From Methanocella_A sp963769045 (lineage in GTDB: Archaea > Halobacteriota > Methanocellia > Methanocellales > Methanocellaceae), in the NCBI GenBank assembly GCA_963769045.1, contig CAVYKK010000028.1, forward strand, positions 1 through 64,000: a stretch of DNA of 64,000 nt. Reading direction: 5' to 3'. This document shows positions 8,165 through 15,846 of this stretch, one piece after another. How positions within the stretch are numbered: position 1 is the first letter of the stretch; every line of letters starts with the position of its first letter. The translations under genes were made by a program, and so were the position numbers. The notes under the pieces were generated by a model, which searched no databases, was not told the DNA's origin, and saw only the letters and a list, made by a program, of their open reading frames with translations.

Positions 8165-9061
8165 TCACACAATCTTATCCAGCACTTTGTCTACAGGGAT
8201 CACATGTACACTCAGGCCCAGCTCTTCCGGGCTCATGCCCTGTGCCAGTCCCAGCAGCTGCGAGTAGTGCAGCACCGGGATGTTGTAGACATCGCCGAAC
8301 TTTTCCTTGATCTCCTGCTGACCCTTGTCAAACTGCAGGTGACAGAACGGACAGACATCGACAATACAGTCGACACCAGCCTCTTGCATGTTCCTGAGCT
8401 TTTCATTGGTCATGTCCAGCGCATAGTCGATCTTGTAGCCACGGACTCCTCCGCCCGCACCACAGCACATCATCTTTTCCTTGTAATCGACACTGGTCGC
8501 TCCAAGAGCCTCGACCATCTCGTCGAGGAACGTCGGGTACTCGGTACCGAACGCCGGAGAGCCGAACTTCCTGTCCCTGGCGGGCTTCAGCATGTGGCAG
8601 CCATAGTGGATGCCTACACGGAGGCCGTTCAACGGGGTGACGACGCTGTCCCTGATCTTCTTGACGCCCACGTCACGGTAGAGCTGCTCCGCGAGGTGCC
8701 TGACCTCGATCGTGCCCTTGAACTCCATGCCCGCGAGCTTCAACAGCTCATTGACCTTCTTCTTCTCCTCGGGATTCTCCTTGAGCTTCTCGTTAACATC
8801 GTACAGCGACTTGTAGCAGCCGTTGCACACCACGGTACAATCCAGACCCATCTGCTCAGACAGGCAGATATTACGGGCGGCCAGAGCCTCCCAGGTCAGG
8901 ATGTCCATCGACCCGAACGCGCCAGGAGCGGGGCAGCACGAAGCGCCCACAAGGTCAACCAGCTCGACGCCCAGTGCCTTCGAGGTCTTAATCGAAGCGG
9001 CCTCGATGCCCGGGTATCTGTTCGGCGCGATACAGCCTAAATAGAATGATGTCTTAGACAT
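8165..9061 (-). CDS. hdrB: Heterodisulfide reductase subunit B
   Basis: HdrB (298 residues) carries the two non-cubane [4Fe-4S] clusters that reduce the CoM-S-S-CoB disulfide. Two CCG-type cysteine sets are visible: SCCPAPGAFG, CNGCYKSL and HYGCH in the first, and MMCCGAGGGVRG with CPFCHLQFD in the second. It is cytosolic with no membrane segment. The ATG at 9061 overlaps the hdrC stop (TAATG), showing translational coupling. The order hdrC-hdrB-hdrA is unusual next to fwd genes and points to an Hdr-Fwd assembly. Confidence 0.96.
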   Translation of the reverse strand: MSKTSFYLGCIAPNRYPGIEAASIKTSKALGVELVDLVGASCCPAPGAFGSMDILTWEALAARNICLSEQMGLDCTVVCNGCYKSLYDVNEKLKENPEEKKKVNELLKLAGMEFKGTIEVRHLAEQLYRDVGVKKIRDSVVTPLNGLRVGIHYGCHMLKPARDRKFGSPAFGTEYPTFLDEMVEALGATSVDYKEKMMCCGAGGGVRGYKIDYALDMTNEKLRNMQEAGVDCIVDVCPFCHLQFDKGQQEIKEKFGDVYNIPVLHYSQLLGLAQGMSPEELGLSVHVIPVDKVLDKIV

Positions 9062-9603
9062 TACTTCTTCGCCCCCTCGACATGAGCCTTAATGGCCATG
9101 ATGCCGGTAGCCTCCAGTATTTTCTGGATGCCCGGGATGAACTCGGGGTGTGAATGCGTTGTCGGCGGGTCCTTTGGCAGGCCGAGCTTGACACGGACAG
9201 CCCTGTTCGCATCATTGTTCGGGACACCGTGGCCCGACTGATAGATAAACCCGGCCGTTGCCAGGAAGTTCTTCGGCACGAGGTACTGCCTCGTCGCCAT
9301 ATTCCTCAACGCCATAATCACATCGGTCGGCTTGACATGCCTCGGACACCTGTCTGTGCAGGTGTAGCAGGTCGAACAATACCAGATCGAATCGTCGTGC
9401 AGGAGCTGTTCCTTCAGGCCGAGCGACGCCATCCTCATGACCTTCCTGGTCCTGAGGGCGTTCCGCCTCCCCTGGGGACAGCTGCCCGTACAGGTTCCGC
9501 ACTGGTAACAGACGCCGATATTCTCGCCGCCCATCTTTTCGACTTCGTGGGTAAAGTTTGTCAGGCCCTTGTTGATGTTTAATACCTGTGATTCCAGAGC
9601 CAT
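9061..9603 (-). CDS. hdrC: Heterodisulfide reductase subunit C
   Basis: HdrC (180 residues) is the ferredoxin-like subunit relaying electrons from HdrA to HdrB. It has two [4Fe-4S] motifs, CYQCGTCTGSCP near residue 32 and CSTCYTCTDRCP near residue 75, in the usual HdrC context (RRNALRTRKVMRMASLGL, HVKPTDVIMALRN). The start at 9603 is preceded by GGAGG. It follows fwdF by 2 nt. It lacks a cytochrome b partner gene, consistent with the cytosolic HdrABC type and not HdrDE. Confidence 0.96.
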   Translation of the reverse strand: MALESQVLNINKGLTNFTHEVEKMGGENIGVCYQCGTCTGSCPQGRRNALRTRKVMRMASLGLKEQLLHDDSIWYCSTCYTCTDRCPRHVKPTDVIMALRNMATRQYLVPKNFLATAGFIYQSGHGVPNNDANRAVRVKLGLPKDPPTTHSHPEFIPGIQKILEATGIMAIKAHVEGAKK

Positions 9604-9605
9604 GA

Positions 9606-10697
9606 TTAGGCCTCCTTGATCTTCGGGGTCTTCTCAACCATGAGCTTGGCCTCGATCTTCTTGAACAGGCTCGTCTTCTCGCCCTTCACATTCACCTTGG
9701 ACCGCTTCATCTTCAGCGGGCCGTCCGCCGGACATGCGTTGATGCAGGCGCCGCAGTACATGCAGAAGTCCTTGTTATAGGCCAGCTTACCGGGCTTGTG
9801 CCCTGCTTCCTCAACCAGAGGTAAGTATAATGCATTGCAGGGGCAGACTTCCACGCAGGTAGAGCATCCGGACGGGCACTTGCTCGTGTCCACGGTGAGC
9901 TCGCCCTCGAAGACCTTCTCGACCTTCGCCGCGTCTCTCGGGCAGATCTGCTGGCACCAGCTGCACGTGGTGCAGTCGTCCAGGTTAATATCGACCTTAC
10001 CGGTCAGCTTGGGCTCCTGGATGATCTTCCGCTCAATGGCAAGCGCATCTTCCGGGCAGATCTCTACGCAGACCTTACAGGCGTCGCACTTCTTCTCGTC
10101 AAAGCTCAGCTTGCCGATTTTCTCCACGGTCAGCGGAGTCGGCTCCTTGAAGTCGATCTTGAACGCGTCACAGGCCTCGGAACAGATGCCGCACAGCGTG
10201 CACTTGTTCTCGTCCAGCTTGTAGTCGATCGCGTACTTCATCGTCGAAGCAGCCTTATGGCCCTGATCCACCTTCGCGACATCTCTCTTAATCGCGTCAC
10301 GGGGGCAAACTTCCTCACACAATACACATCTCGTGCACTTGTCCTGGTCAATCTTCGCGTTCTTTACCAGGGTCGGGAAGCCCTCCTTCTCAAGGATGGG
10401 TAATTTTTCCTTGCCGTCGATGGATAATTTCACTGCGTTGAAGGGGCACATGATGTTGCAGACGCCGCAGAACGAGCACTTCTTCTCGTCCACGTCGACC
10501 TTGGCCACCTTAGCCTTGCCACGGCTGACCGCGCCAATGGCTCCACGGGCAATTGCCTCTTCGGGACAGGCGTCGATACAGACTCCACAGCCGGTGCATC
10601 GATCCAGGTCTACTGACAGGTTCAGCTTCTGAGTCAATAGCTTCTGCTCGATAACCTGCTTATTATTCTCTATTTTTTTCGAATAACTGGGAAACAA
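9606..10697 (-). CDS. fwdF: Polyferredoxin subunit F of formylmethanofuran dehydrogenase
   Basis: FwdF (363 residues) is a polyferredoxin that forms the electron wire of the Fwd complex. Eight CxxCxxCxxxC-type motifs are visible in order: CTGCGVCIDACP, CSFCGVCNIMCP, CTRCVLCEEVCP, CTLCGICSEACD, CDACKVCVEICP, CTTCSWCQQICP, CPSGCSTCVEVCP (one extra residue) and CMYCGACINACP, enough for eight [4Fe-4S] clusters. The start is a TTG at 10697, preceded by a strong GGAGGAGG with 6 nt spacing and with no suitable ATG nearby. It lies between fwdG and hdrC, so its wiring could join Hdr to Fwd. Confidence 0.95.
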   Translation of the reverse strand: MFPSYSKKIENNKQVIEQKLLTQKLNLSVDLDRCTGCGVCIDACPEEAIARGAIGAVSRGKAKVAKVDVDEKKCSFCGVCNIMCPFNAVKLSIDGKEKLPILEKEGFPTLVKNAKIDQDKCTRCVLCEEVCPRDAIKRDVAKVDQGHKAASTMKYAIDYKLDENKCTLCGICSEACDAFKIDFKEPTPLTVEKIGKLSFDEKKCDACKVCVEICPEDALAIERKIIQEPKLTGKVDINLDDCTTCSWCQQICPRDAAKVEKVFEGELTVDTSKCPSGCSTCVEVCPCNALYLPLVEEAGHKPGKLAYNKDFCMYCGACINACPADGPLKMKRSKVNVKGEKTSLFKKIEAKLMVEKTPKIKEA

Positions 10698-10720
10698 GCT
10701 TTCCTCCTCCTATTCAATTC

Positions 10721-10969
10721 TTACTCCGTTGTTAGCGTGATCGCTCTCTGAGGACACACTTCAAGGCAAACGCCGCAACCGTTGCACACTTCCTCGTCGA
10801 TAACCACTGCCTTGCCGTTCATCACGTTGTAGGTCTTCTTTTTAGTCACCGGATTGGCAACCGTCAGCTCCAACGCGTTAACAGGACAGGCGACAACGCA
10901 ATTATTGCAACCAGTACAGGTCCTGTTCTGGATGTCTAAATTTATCGTCGACACGATAGCACCAGCCAT
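10721..10969 (-). CDS. fwdG: Ferredoxin subunit G of formylmethanofuran dehydrogenase
   Basis: This 82-residue 2x[4Fe-4S] ferredoxin has motifs CTGCNNCVVACP near residue 18 and CNGCGVCLEVCP near residue 62, separated by a short insertion typical of FwdG. It is the first gene of the minus-strand operon and probably the distal electron entry to FwdF. The ATG at 10969 follows GGA with 5 nt spacing. A TATA box at 11048-11055 would give a leader of about 55 nt. It could be called a generic ferredoxin, but position and size favour FwdG. Confidence 0.9.
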   Translation of the reverse strand: MAGAIVSTINLDIQNRTCTGCNNCVVACPVNALELTVANPVTKKKTYNVMNGKAVVIDEEVCNGCGVCLEVCPQRAITLTTE

Positions 10970-11047
10970 TTTATTCCAATGATTTGGTCGTTTTTTAATG
11001 CTCGATTACATATAGATTATGAGTCTAAACCCCAACCTATCAAGCGA

Positions 11048-11081
11048 TTTATATATTGGTGGAACATAGGAACATAGTTCC
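11048..11081 (-). promoter_or_regulatory. fwdG operon promoter with overlapping palindromic operator candidate
   Basis: On the minus strand TATATAAA occupies 11055-11048, placing the transcription start near 11025. Directly upstream is GGAACATA twice in tandem (11061-11068 and 11069-11076), the second completing the palindrome GGAAC-ATA-GTTCC (11069-11081). A site this close to the TATA/BRE could control polymerase recruitment. The regulator is unknown. Confidence 0.55.
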
Positions 11082-11627
11082 ATATAATTGAATTTTTAAA
11101 TATTTTCCGTTATATTAAACCCTTCTTATGCCGATATTCGCCGTCGTTCCCCCCGATCTGCCCTGGTATGCGCCTCCTTGTCTACCGGTCGTTCCACTTT
11201 TTTCATGAACGTAAAAAAATTACCAATTACCAGCTAACATGGACCCTGGCCTGGGCTTGGTAGCCGGGTTTAAGATCATTATCTGACACCTTTAATATAT
11301 AAACTTTTCTGAAATTTTGATATAAAAAATCATTTTAAAAACTATAATATATATGTTAATTCTGAAATACCCTATAAATAATTGTTAATAAGCTATATTT
11401 TATAAGTATATTTTAGAAAAGTGGTTACTATTCATGCAATTAGTAATGCCTATTAGTAACGTATATACCAGTATAAACCGGTTGCGATCAGGAGGTTTAT
11501 CGGCTCTGTACCGTCATCCCGGACAATATTATATATACAAAAAACTGTGGGAATATACAATAAGCCCATCCATGCAAGACGGAATCAGTATAACCCTTCT
11601 TATTATCGGCAAGCACATGCCATGCAG

Positions 11628-11664
11628 TGAAAATTTTTCAAATTATAACTAAAGCCTTATATAA
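11628..11664 (+). promoter_or_regulatory. mvhG promoter with upstream palindrome
   Basis: The plus-strand TATA box TTATATAA at 11657-11664 would start transcription near 11686, giving a leader of about 64 nt before the mvhG ATG at 11750. Just upstream, TGAAAATTTTTCA (11628-11640) is a perfect palindrome around a central T and may be an operator. Other TATA-like boxes lie farther upstream, so the assignment is provisional. Confidence 0.5.
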
Positions 11665-11749
11665 CACCTCACGGGAAAAAGTCAATTTAGCTAAACGCGG
11701 ACACTTATGCTTCACCGAGCAGGGGTTCCGCATTAATTGGAGTGATACA

Positions 11750-12670
11750 ATGGCCAAGGTAAAAGTGATGGAGACCTGGATTGGCGCCTGCGCCGGCTGC
11801 GAGATATCGGTGCTGGATACTCATGAGGCTCTCTTACCGATCTTAGAGAAAGTAGAGTTCGTCTACATACCGGTTCTTATGGACGTCAAGCATGTCCCCA
11901 AGGCGACCGTGGGCATCGTCTCCGGATGTGTCAGGAACTCGGACAACCTGCACGAGCTGCTCGAGATGAGAAAGAACAGCGACATTTTAGTCGCGCTGGG
12001 CAGCTGCGCCTGCTTCGGCGGCACACCGGGCATGGGCAACCTGTACACCACGGACCAGCTCCTCGAAGAGGTCTACGTGACCACGAAGAGCACGAAGAAC
12101 GAGATCCAGAGACACCCGTACATGGACGGCCTGCCGACCCTCTTACCCGAGGCGAGGCCCATTAGCGATTACGTCAAGGTCGACGCCATGATCCCCGGCT
12201 GCGGCCCGAACCCTGCCATGATCGCCCAGGCGCTCTACGCGCTGCTCGGCGTCGGCGAGTACAAGCTCAGCAACAAGTCGGTCTGCGACGAGTGCACCCG
12301 GGAAAAGAAGGAGAGGAACCTGAAGAAGATCCTCCGGCCCTGGGAAGGCACCGTGGACGACACGAAGTGCCTGTTCGAGCAGGGATATATCTGCAACGGC
12401 TCGGCAACCAGAGCCGGCTGTGGCGCACGCTGCCCGTCGGCGGGAGCGGCCTGCCGCGGATGCTTCGGACCGTGCGAGAACGCGGCGGAGCAGGGCTCTG
12501 CAATGATCAGTGCCGTGGCCTCGGTCTACGGCCTGGACGACGACCCCAACACCGATCTGGACAAGTTCGTCGCGGACGTCTACGACCCCATCGGGAACTT
12601 CTACAAGTACACGTTCGCCTCGTCGTTCCTCGGGAAGAAGGTTGTCGAAAAGACGGCGGTAAAAAAGTAA
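11750..12670 (+). CDS. mvhG: F420-non-reducing [NiFe] hydrogenase small subunit
   Basis: MvhG (306 residues) is the electron-transfer subunit of the cytosolic [NiFe] hydrogenase that feeds H2 electrons through MvhD to HdrA. Proximal-cluster signatures include WIGACAGCEIS near residue 10, GSCACFGGTPG near residue 84 and a C-terminal Cys-rich region (GYICNGSATRAGCGARCP, CRGCFGPCENA). There is no twin-arginine signal, in keeping with a cytoplasmic enzyme. The ATG at 11750 follows GGAGTGA, and earlier in-frame codons lack a site. It starts a two-gene plus-strand unit with mvhA. Confidence 0.95.
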   Translation: MAKVKVMETWIGACAGCEISVLDTHEALLPILEKVEFVYIPVLMDVKHVPKATVGIVSGCVRNSDNLHELLEMRKNSDILVALGSCACFGGTPGMGNLYTTDQLLEEVYVTTKSTKNEIQRHPYMDGLPTLLPEARPISDYVKVDAMIPGCGPNPAMIAQALYALLGVGEYKLSNKSVCDECTREKKERNLKKILRPWEGTVDDTKCLFEQGYICNGSATRAGCGARCPSAGAACRGCFGPCENAAEQGSAMISAVASVYGLDDDPNTDLDKFVADVYDPIGNFYKYTFASSFLGKKVVEKTAVKK

Positions 12671-12680
12671 GGTGATAATC

Positions 12681-14093
12681 ATGGTCAAGCAAATTAAAAT
12701 CTCACCAGTAACCAGAATCGAGGGCCACGCCCAGGTCACTGTCGACTTAGACGACAGCAACAAGGTGACGGACGCCCGCTTAAACATCATGGAAGTCAGG
12801 GGCTTCGAGAAGTTCCTGCAGGGCAGGGCTGTCGAAGAGGCGCCGAGGATCGTAACCCAGATCTGCGGCATTTGCCCCGTATCGCACCACCTCGCGTCGG
12901 CGAAGGCCGTGGACGGCTGCTTCGGCGTGAAGGCCACCCCGACCGCGCACATGCTCCGCGAGCTCATGCAGTTCGGGCAGTACATCCACTCCCACTCGCT
13001 GCACTTCTACTTCCTCGCGGCGCCGGACTTCGTGTTCACCCCTGACGGCGACGTCGCCCAGAGGAACGTCTTCGGCGTCATCGGCGCCAACCCGGCGCTG
13101 GCCACCGAGGCCGTGCTGTTCAGGAAGATCGGGCAGCAGATCGTCGAAGCCACCGCAGGCCGGTCGATCAACCCGGTTACTTCGTTGCCGGGCGGCATCA
13201 CCAAGGGCTTAAACCAGGCCGATGTCGACAGGCTGCTCCCCATGGCCAAACAGGCCGTAAAATATTCGCAGAACGCGCTGGCGCTGGCCAAGCCCATCTT
13301 CAACCAGTACATCGACGCAATCAAATTACTGGGCGAAGCCCCGTCGATGCACATGGGCCTGGTCAAGAACGGCAACCTCGAGCTCTACGACGGTATCCTC
13401 CGCCTGCAGGGCAAGGACGGCAGCATCGTGAAGGAATTCGCGAACGACGACTACCTGCAATACATCGCCGAGTATGTGTACCCGCACTCCTACATGAAGG
13501 CGCCCTACTGGAAGCCCATGGGATGGGAGAACGGCATGTACCGTGTCTCGCCGCTGTCGAGGATCAACGTCTGTGACAAGATCGACACCCCGCTGGCCCA
13601 GGCCGAGCTGGAAGAGTTCCGCAAGGCATTCGGCAGGCCGGCCCAGCTGACCCTCCTGTACCACTACGCCAGGCTGATTGAGTTACTGTACGCCTCCGAG
13701 AAGGCCGTCGAGCACCTCAGCAACAAGGCGATCATGGGCAAGGACCTCCGCCAGCCGGTCAAGGCACAGGCGAGGACGGGCGTCGGCATCATCGAAGCCC
13801 CGCGTGGCACCCTCATCCACGACTACGACACGGATGAGAAGGGCATGATCAAGCGGGCCAATATTATCGTAGCCACCGCGCACAACAACAAGGCCATCAA
13901 CCTCGGGCTGAAAAACACGGCCCAGGCGATCATCAAGACCGCTACCCCGGCCGAGGGCATCCTCAACCGGATGGAAATGGTCATCAGGGCCTACGACCCG
14001 TGCTTCTCGTGCGCCACCCACTCCGTGGCGGGCAAGATGCCCCTCGAAGTGGTCATCAACGGCCCCGAGGGCAAAAAGGTCATACGCAGGTAA
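12681..14093 (+). CDS. mvhA: F420-non-reducing [NiFe] hydrogenase large subunit
   Basis: MvhA (470 residues) binds the [NiFe] centre. The N-terminal VTRIEGHAQVTVD and ICGICPVSHH motif (about residue 60) supply the first Ni-ligand cysteine pair, and the C-terminal DPCFSCATH (about residue 440) supplies the second. After DPCFSCATH come about 26 residues that a maturation protease would normally remove. The start is the ATG at 12681 after GGTGAT, 10 nt downstream of mvhG. A clear intrinsic-type terminator follows the stop. No maturation genes or mvhD are adjacent on this strand; mvhD is in the divergent operon. Confidence 0.96.
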   Translation: MVKQIKISPVTRIEGHAQVTVDLDDSNKVTDARLNIMEVRGFEKFLQGRAVEEAPRIVTQICGICPVSHHLASAKAVDGCFGVKATPTAHMLRELMQFGQYIHSHSLHFYFLAAPDFVFTPDGDVAQRNVFGVIGANPALATEAVLFRKIGQQIVEATAGRSINPVTSLPGGITKGLNQADVDRLLPMAKQAVKYSQNALALAKPIFNQYIDAIKLLGEAPSMHMGLVKNGNLELYDGILRLQGKDGSIVKEFANDDYLQYIAEYVYPHSYMKAPYWKPMGWENGMYRVSPLSRINVCDKIDTPLAQAELEEFRKAFGRPAQLTLLYHYARLIELLYASEKAVEHLSNKAIMGKDLRQPVKAQARTGVGIIEAPRGTLIHDYDTDEKGMIKRANIIVATAHNNKAINLGLKNTAQAIIKTATPAEGILNRMEMVIRAYDPCFSCATHSVAGKMPLEVVINGPEGKKVIRR

Positions 14094-14104
14094 ACAAGCC
14101 TCCG

Positions 14105-14146
14105 CGAACCCCTGCATGGCAGGGGTTCGTACTCCTTTCTTTTTTC
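14105..14146 (+). terminator. Terminator after mvhA
   Basis: A perfect 11-bp stem, CGAACCCCTGC / GCAGGGGTTCG, with a 3-nt loop (14105-14129) lies 12 nt after the mvhA stop. A pyrimidine/T-rich tail follows (to about 14146), as expected for an intrinsic-type terminator. Confidence 0.8.
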
Positions 14147-14230
14147 CATATTCCTGACCGGCATACGATCCGCAGATCATCGCGAAATTATAACAGAAAG
14201 CTTATACACTAATTGTTCGTATTAATACGT

Positions 14231-14419
14231 ATGAAATGCTGTAACCACCCGACGGCGGATGCTGTCAGCAAATGTCACAAGTGTGGCAAAGACCTGTGCA
14301 AAGAGTGCAGCGTCGACTACTACGGAAAGCCGATCTGTGCCGAGTGCGGCCTGCCGCTGCTGGGCATGCTGGGCAACATGCACGGCGAGCCCAGGACGTC
14401 GATTGAGCAGAAAAAGTAG
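14231..14419 (+). CDS. Small B-box-type zinc-binding protein
   Basis: This 62-residue protein begins MKCCNHPTADAVSKCHKCGK and continues DLCKECSVDYYGKPICAECG. The Cys/His spacing (C-x2-H, C-x2-C, C-x2-C, C-x2-C) resembles a B-box zinc finger as seen in small methanogen proteins and at the N-terminus of membrane proteins. No further domain is present; the tail is short and polar. The ATG at 14231 lies about 25-30 nt after CTTATACACTAA, so the transcript may be leaderless. Function is not known; protein or nucleic-acid binding is a family-level guess. Confidence 0.7.
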   Translation: MKCCNHPTADAVSKCHKCGKDLCKECSVDYYGKPICAECGLPLLGMLGNMHGEPRTSIEQKK

Positions 14420-14794
14420 GGCTGTGCCAGGAAAACAAGGCCAGGGTTTTGCCGGAAATCCCGCTTTCGGCAAAAGGCATATCTGTTTTAAGATATCTGT
14501 TTTAAGATCTGTAGCAAGCGACCGGCGAATTCGGCATACATACAGCCTTTGCCGCCTCATCCTAAAAAAGCCTTTCCGGAAAGGTTCATAAAAATTCATA
14601 ACATATATGAAATTATGTCCTCGATGGAGAACGGGAGCGCACACTTCGGCTTTCACGCAATCAGCCAGTCAGCCGCATGGCGCCGCCAGCAGCGGTGTGG
14701 CAGCCATACCATGTGCAGGCCCCGGGCCAGGAAGGCATCCGGCGGCATCTACGACGAGCCTGCCTGGGCATTGAGGTAGCGCCCTCGCATCAAA
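14420..14794. other. Non-coding gap with hairpins and a short tandem repeat
   Basis: No reliable gene is seen. A hairpin with arms TTTTGCCG / CGGCAAAA (14447-14475) follows the zinc protein and may end its transcript. ATATCTGTTTTAAG is repeated in tandem at 14479-14492 and 14493-14506, with a partial third copy. CCTTTCCGGAAAGG (14571-14584) is a perfect palindrome. A plus-strand frame at 14609-14779 has composition unlike its neighbours and no homology that I recognise. Confidence 0.45.
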
Positions 14795-15742
14795 TCAGCC
14801 TTTTTTACGTCGGGCGTCCGCCCGCAAATCGACCACGGTGCCTCGCGGCAGCCTGCCGGAGACATACGCACAGGATATGCCGCCGGCTATAGCGAGCATC
14901 GCGAACATCGTGGTGCTATCTACGACCCTCATCGCGTTGTAAAGCAGATAGATACCGTTCGTCACCCATATGGAATCGTATCCGGACTGTGCGAAATTGA
15001 ACCATGCGATGAAAGCCGCGCTCAGCACGCCGGCCATAGCCCCGGAGAGCCCGGCAAGCAGGGCCAGGTGGAGCGGCAGGGCAGTCTTCCGGCCTGTCAG
15101 CACGGCCGAGACAATGCCTGTTAGCACACCGGCGAAGACGGGCAGCGCGTCCAGGGATAGCGAGTATAATGTCACTCCCATGCTGCTCCGGAAAATGCCG
15201 TCGTCGGAGATGTACAACGCGCGATAGCAGGCGTAGGTTGCGACCGCCATCCCGAGGCCGGCCAGGATGCTCCAGAGCCATCCGTCCACCGGCATCCGCT
15301 CCCGACAGAGACGGGAGTAAACGAGCACCCCGCCGGCTAGCGAAAGCCCGCAGAACTCGAGCAGGTCGAGCGGTGCATAAAGCGCCACCCTGGCCAGGTC
15401 GATCTCGAAGCTGCTATTGCCCGTTATACTGAAGGCCGCCAGGGACCCGACGTCGATCAGGCATGCGATCGCGCCCGCAATCACCAGCGCGCCGCCCAGG
15501 CTTTTCACCGGCAGGCAGCGTGGCGGCAGGGCTATGACGACGCAGGCGCCCAGCAAGCATGCCAGGATGACGCCGATTTCTACCAGGTAATTAAGGATCC
15601 ACGCTATGACGGAATGGTGCGTCATGGTCATCACCAGGGGAAAGCCTATGTGGCGCCCTGCGTATCGCAGGGCCGCGATCAGCACGCCGGCCACGACTCC
15701 TGCCGGCAAGCCTTTTGAGATGCATTCATTGCCCCATGCCAT
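14795..15742 (-). CDS. Uncharacterised polytopic membrane protein
   Basis: This 315-residue protein is largely hydrophobic, with about eight predicted membrane segments (for example GVVAGVLIAALRYA, IGVILACLLGACVVIALPP, GVLTGIVSAVLTG and MFAMLAIAGGISCAYVSG). It ends in a basic tail (DLRADARRKKG). No family motif or catalytic signature is recognised. The ATG at 15742 follows GGGAGGAGAGG, a strong ribosome-binding site. It is divergent from the TctA-like gene, with an AT-rich promoter region of about 100 bp between them. A transporter-like role cannot be claimed from sequence. Confidence 0.7.
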   Translation of the reverse strand: MAWGNECISKGLPAGVVAGVLIAALRYAGRHIGFPLVMTMTHHSVIAWILNYLVEIGVILACLLGACVVIALPPRCLPVKSLGGALVIAGAIACLIDVGSLAAFSITGNSSFEIDLARVALYAPLDLLEFCGLSLAGGVLVYSRLCRERMPVDGWLWSILAGLGMAVATYACYRALYISDDGIFRSSMGVTLYSLSLDALPVFAGVLTGIVSAVLTGRKTALPLHLALLAGLSGAMAGVLSAAFIAWFNFAQSGYDSIWVTNGIYLLYNAMRVVDSTTMFAMLAIAGGISCAYVSGRLPRGTVVDLRADARRKKG

Positions 15743-15846
15743 CGCCTCTCCTCCCGTCAGTAATTAATTGAGGTTATTGCGATAAGATATATAATAATTA
15801 ACGTGCGTCCCACTAACTTTTAATATTTTGAAAATAAGTATTAAGC

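Larger units (their letters stand above)
10970..11749. other. Divergent regulatory region between the fwd-hdr operon and mvhGA
   Basis: This 780-bp gap separates two divergent energy operons and has no convincing gene; the possible 72-codon frame at 11434-11652 has no ribosome-binding site or recognisable features. It is strongly AT-rich, with many TATA-like boxes (11310-11420 and 11520-11540 on the plus strand). A GC-richer island lies at about 11150-11280. The likely core promoters are listed separately. The long distance suggests additional control sites or an unrecognised leader RNA. Confidence 0.6.

Noticed and set aside
11434..11652. 72-codon frame in the fwd/mvh spacer
   Set aside because: It covers probable promoter sequence, lacks a start signal and resembles no known protein.
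14549..14779. Plus-strand frame of 76 codons after the zinc protein
   Set aside because: No ribosome-binding site, atypical composition, and overlap with hairpins and tandem repeats.
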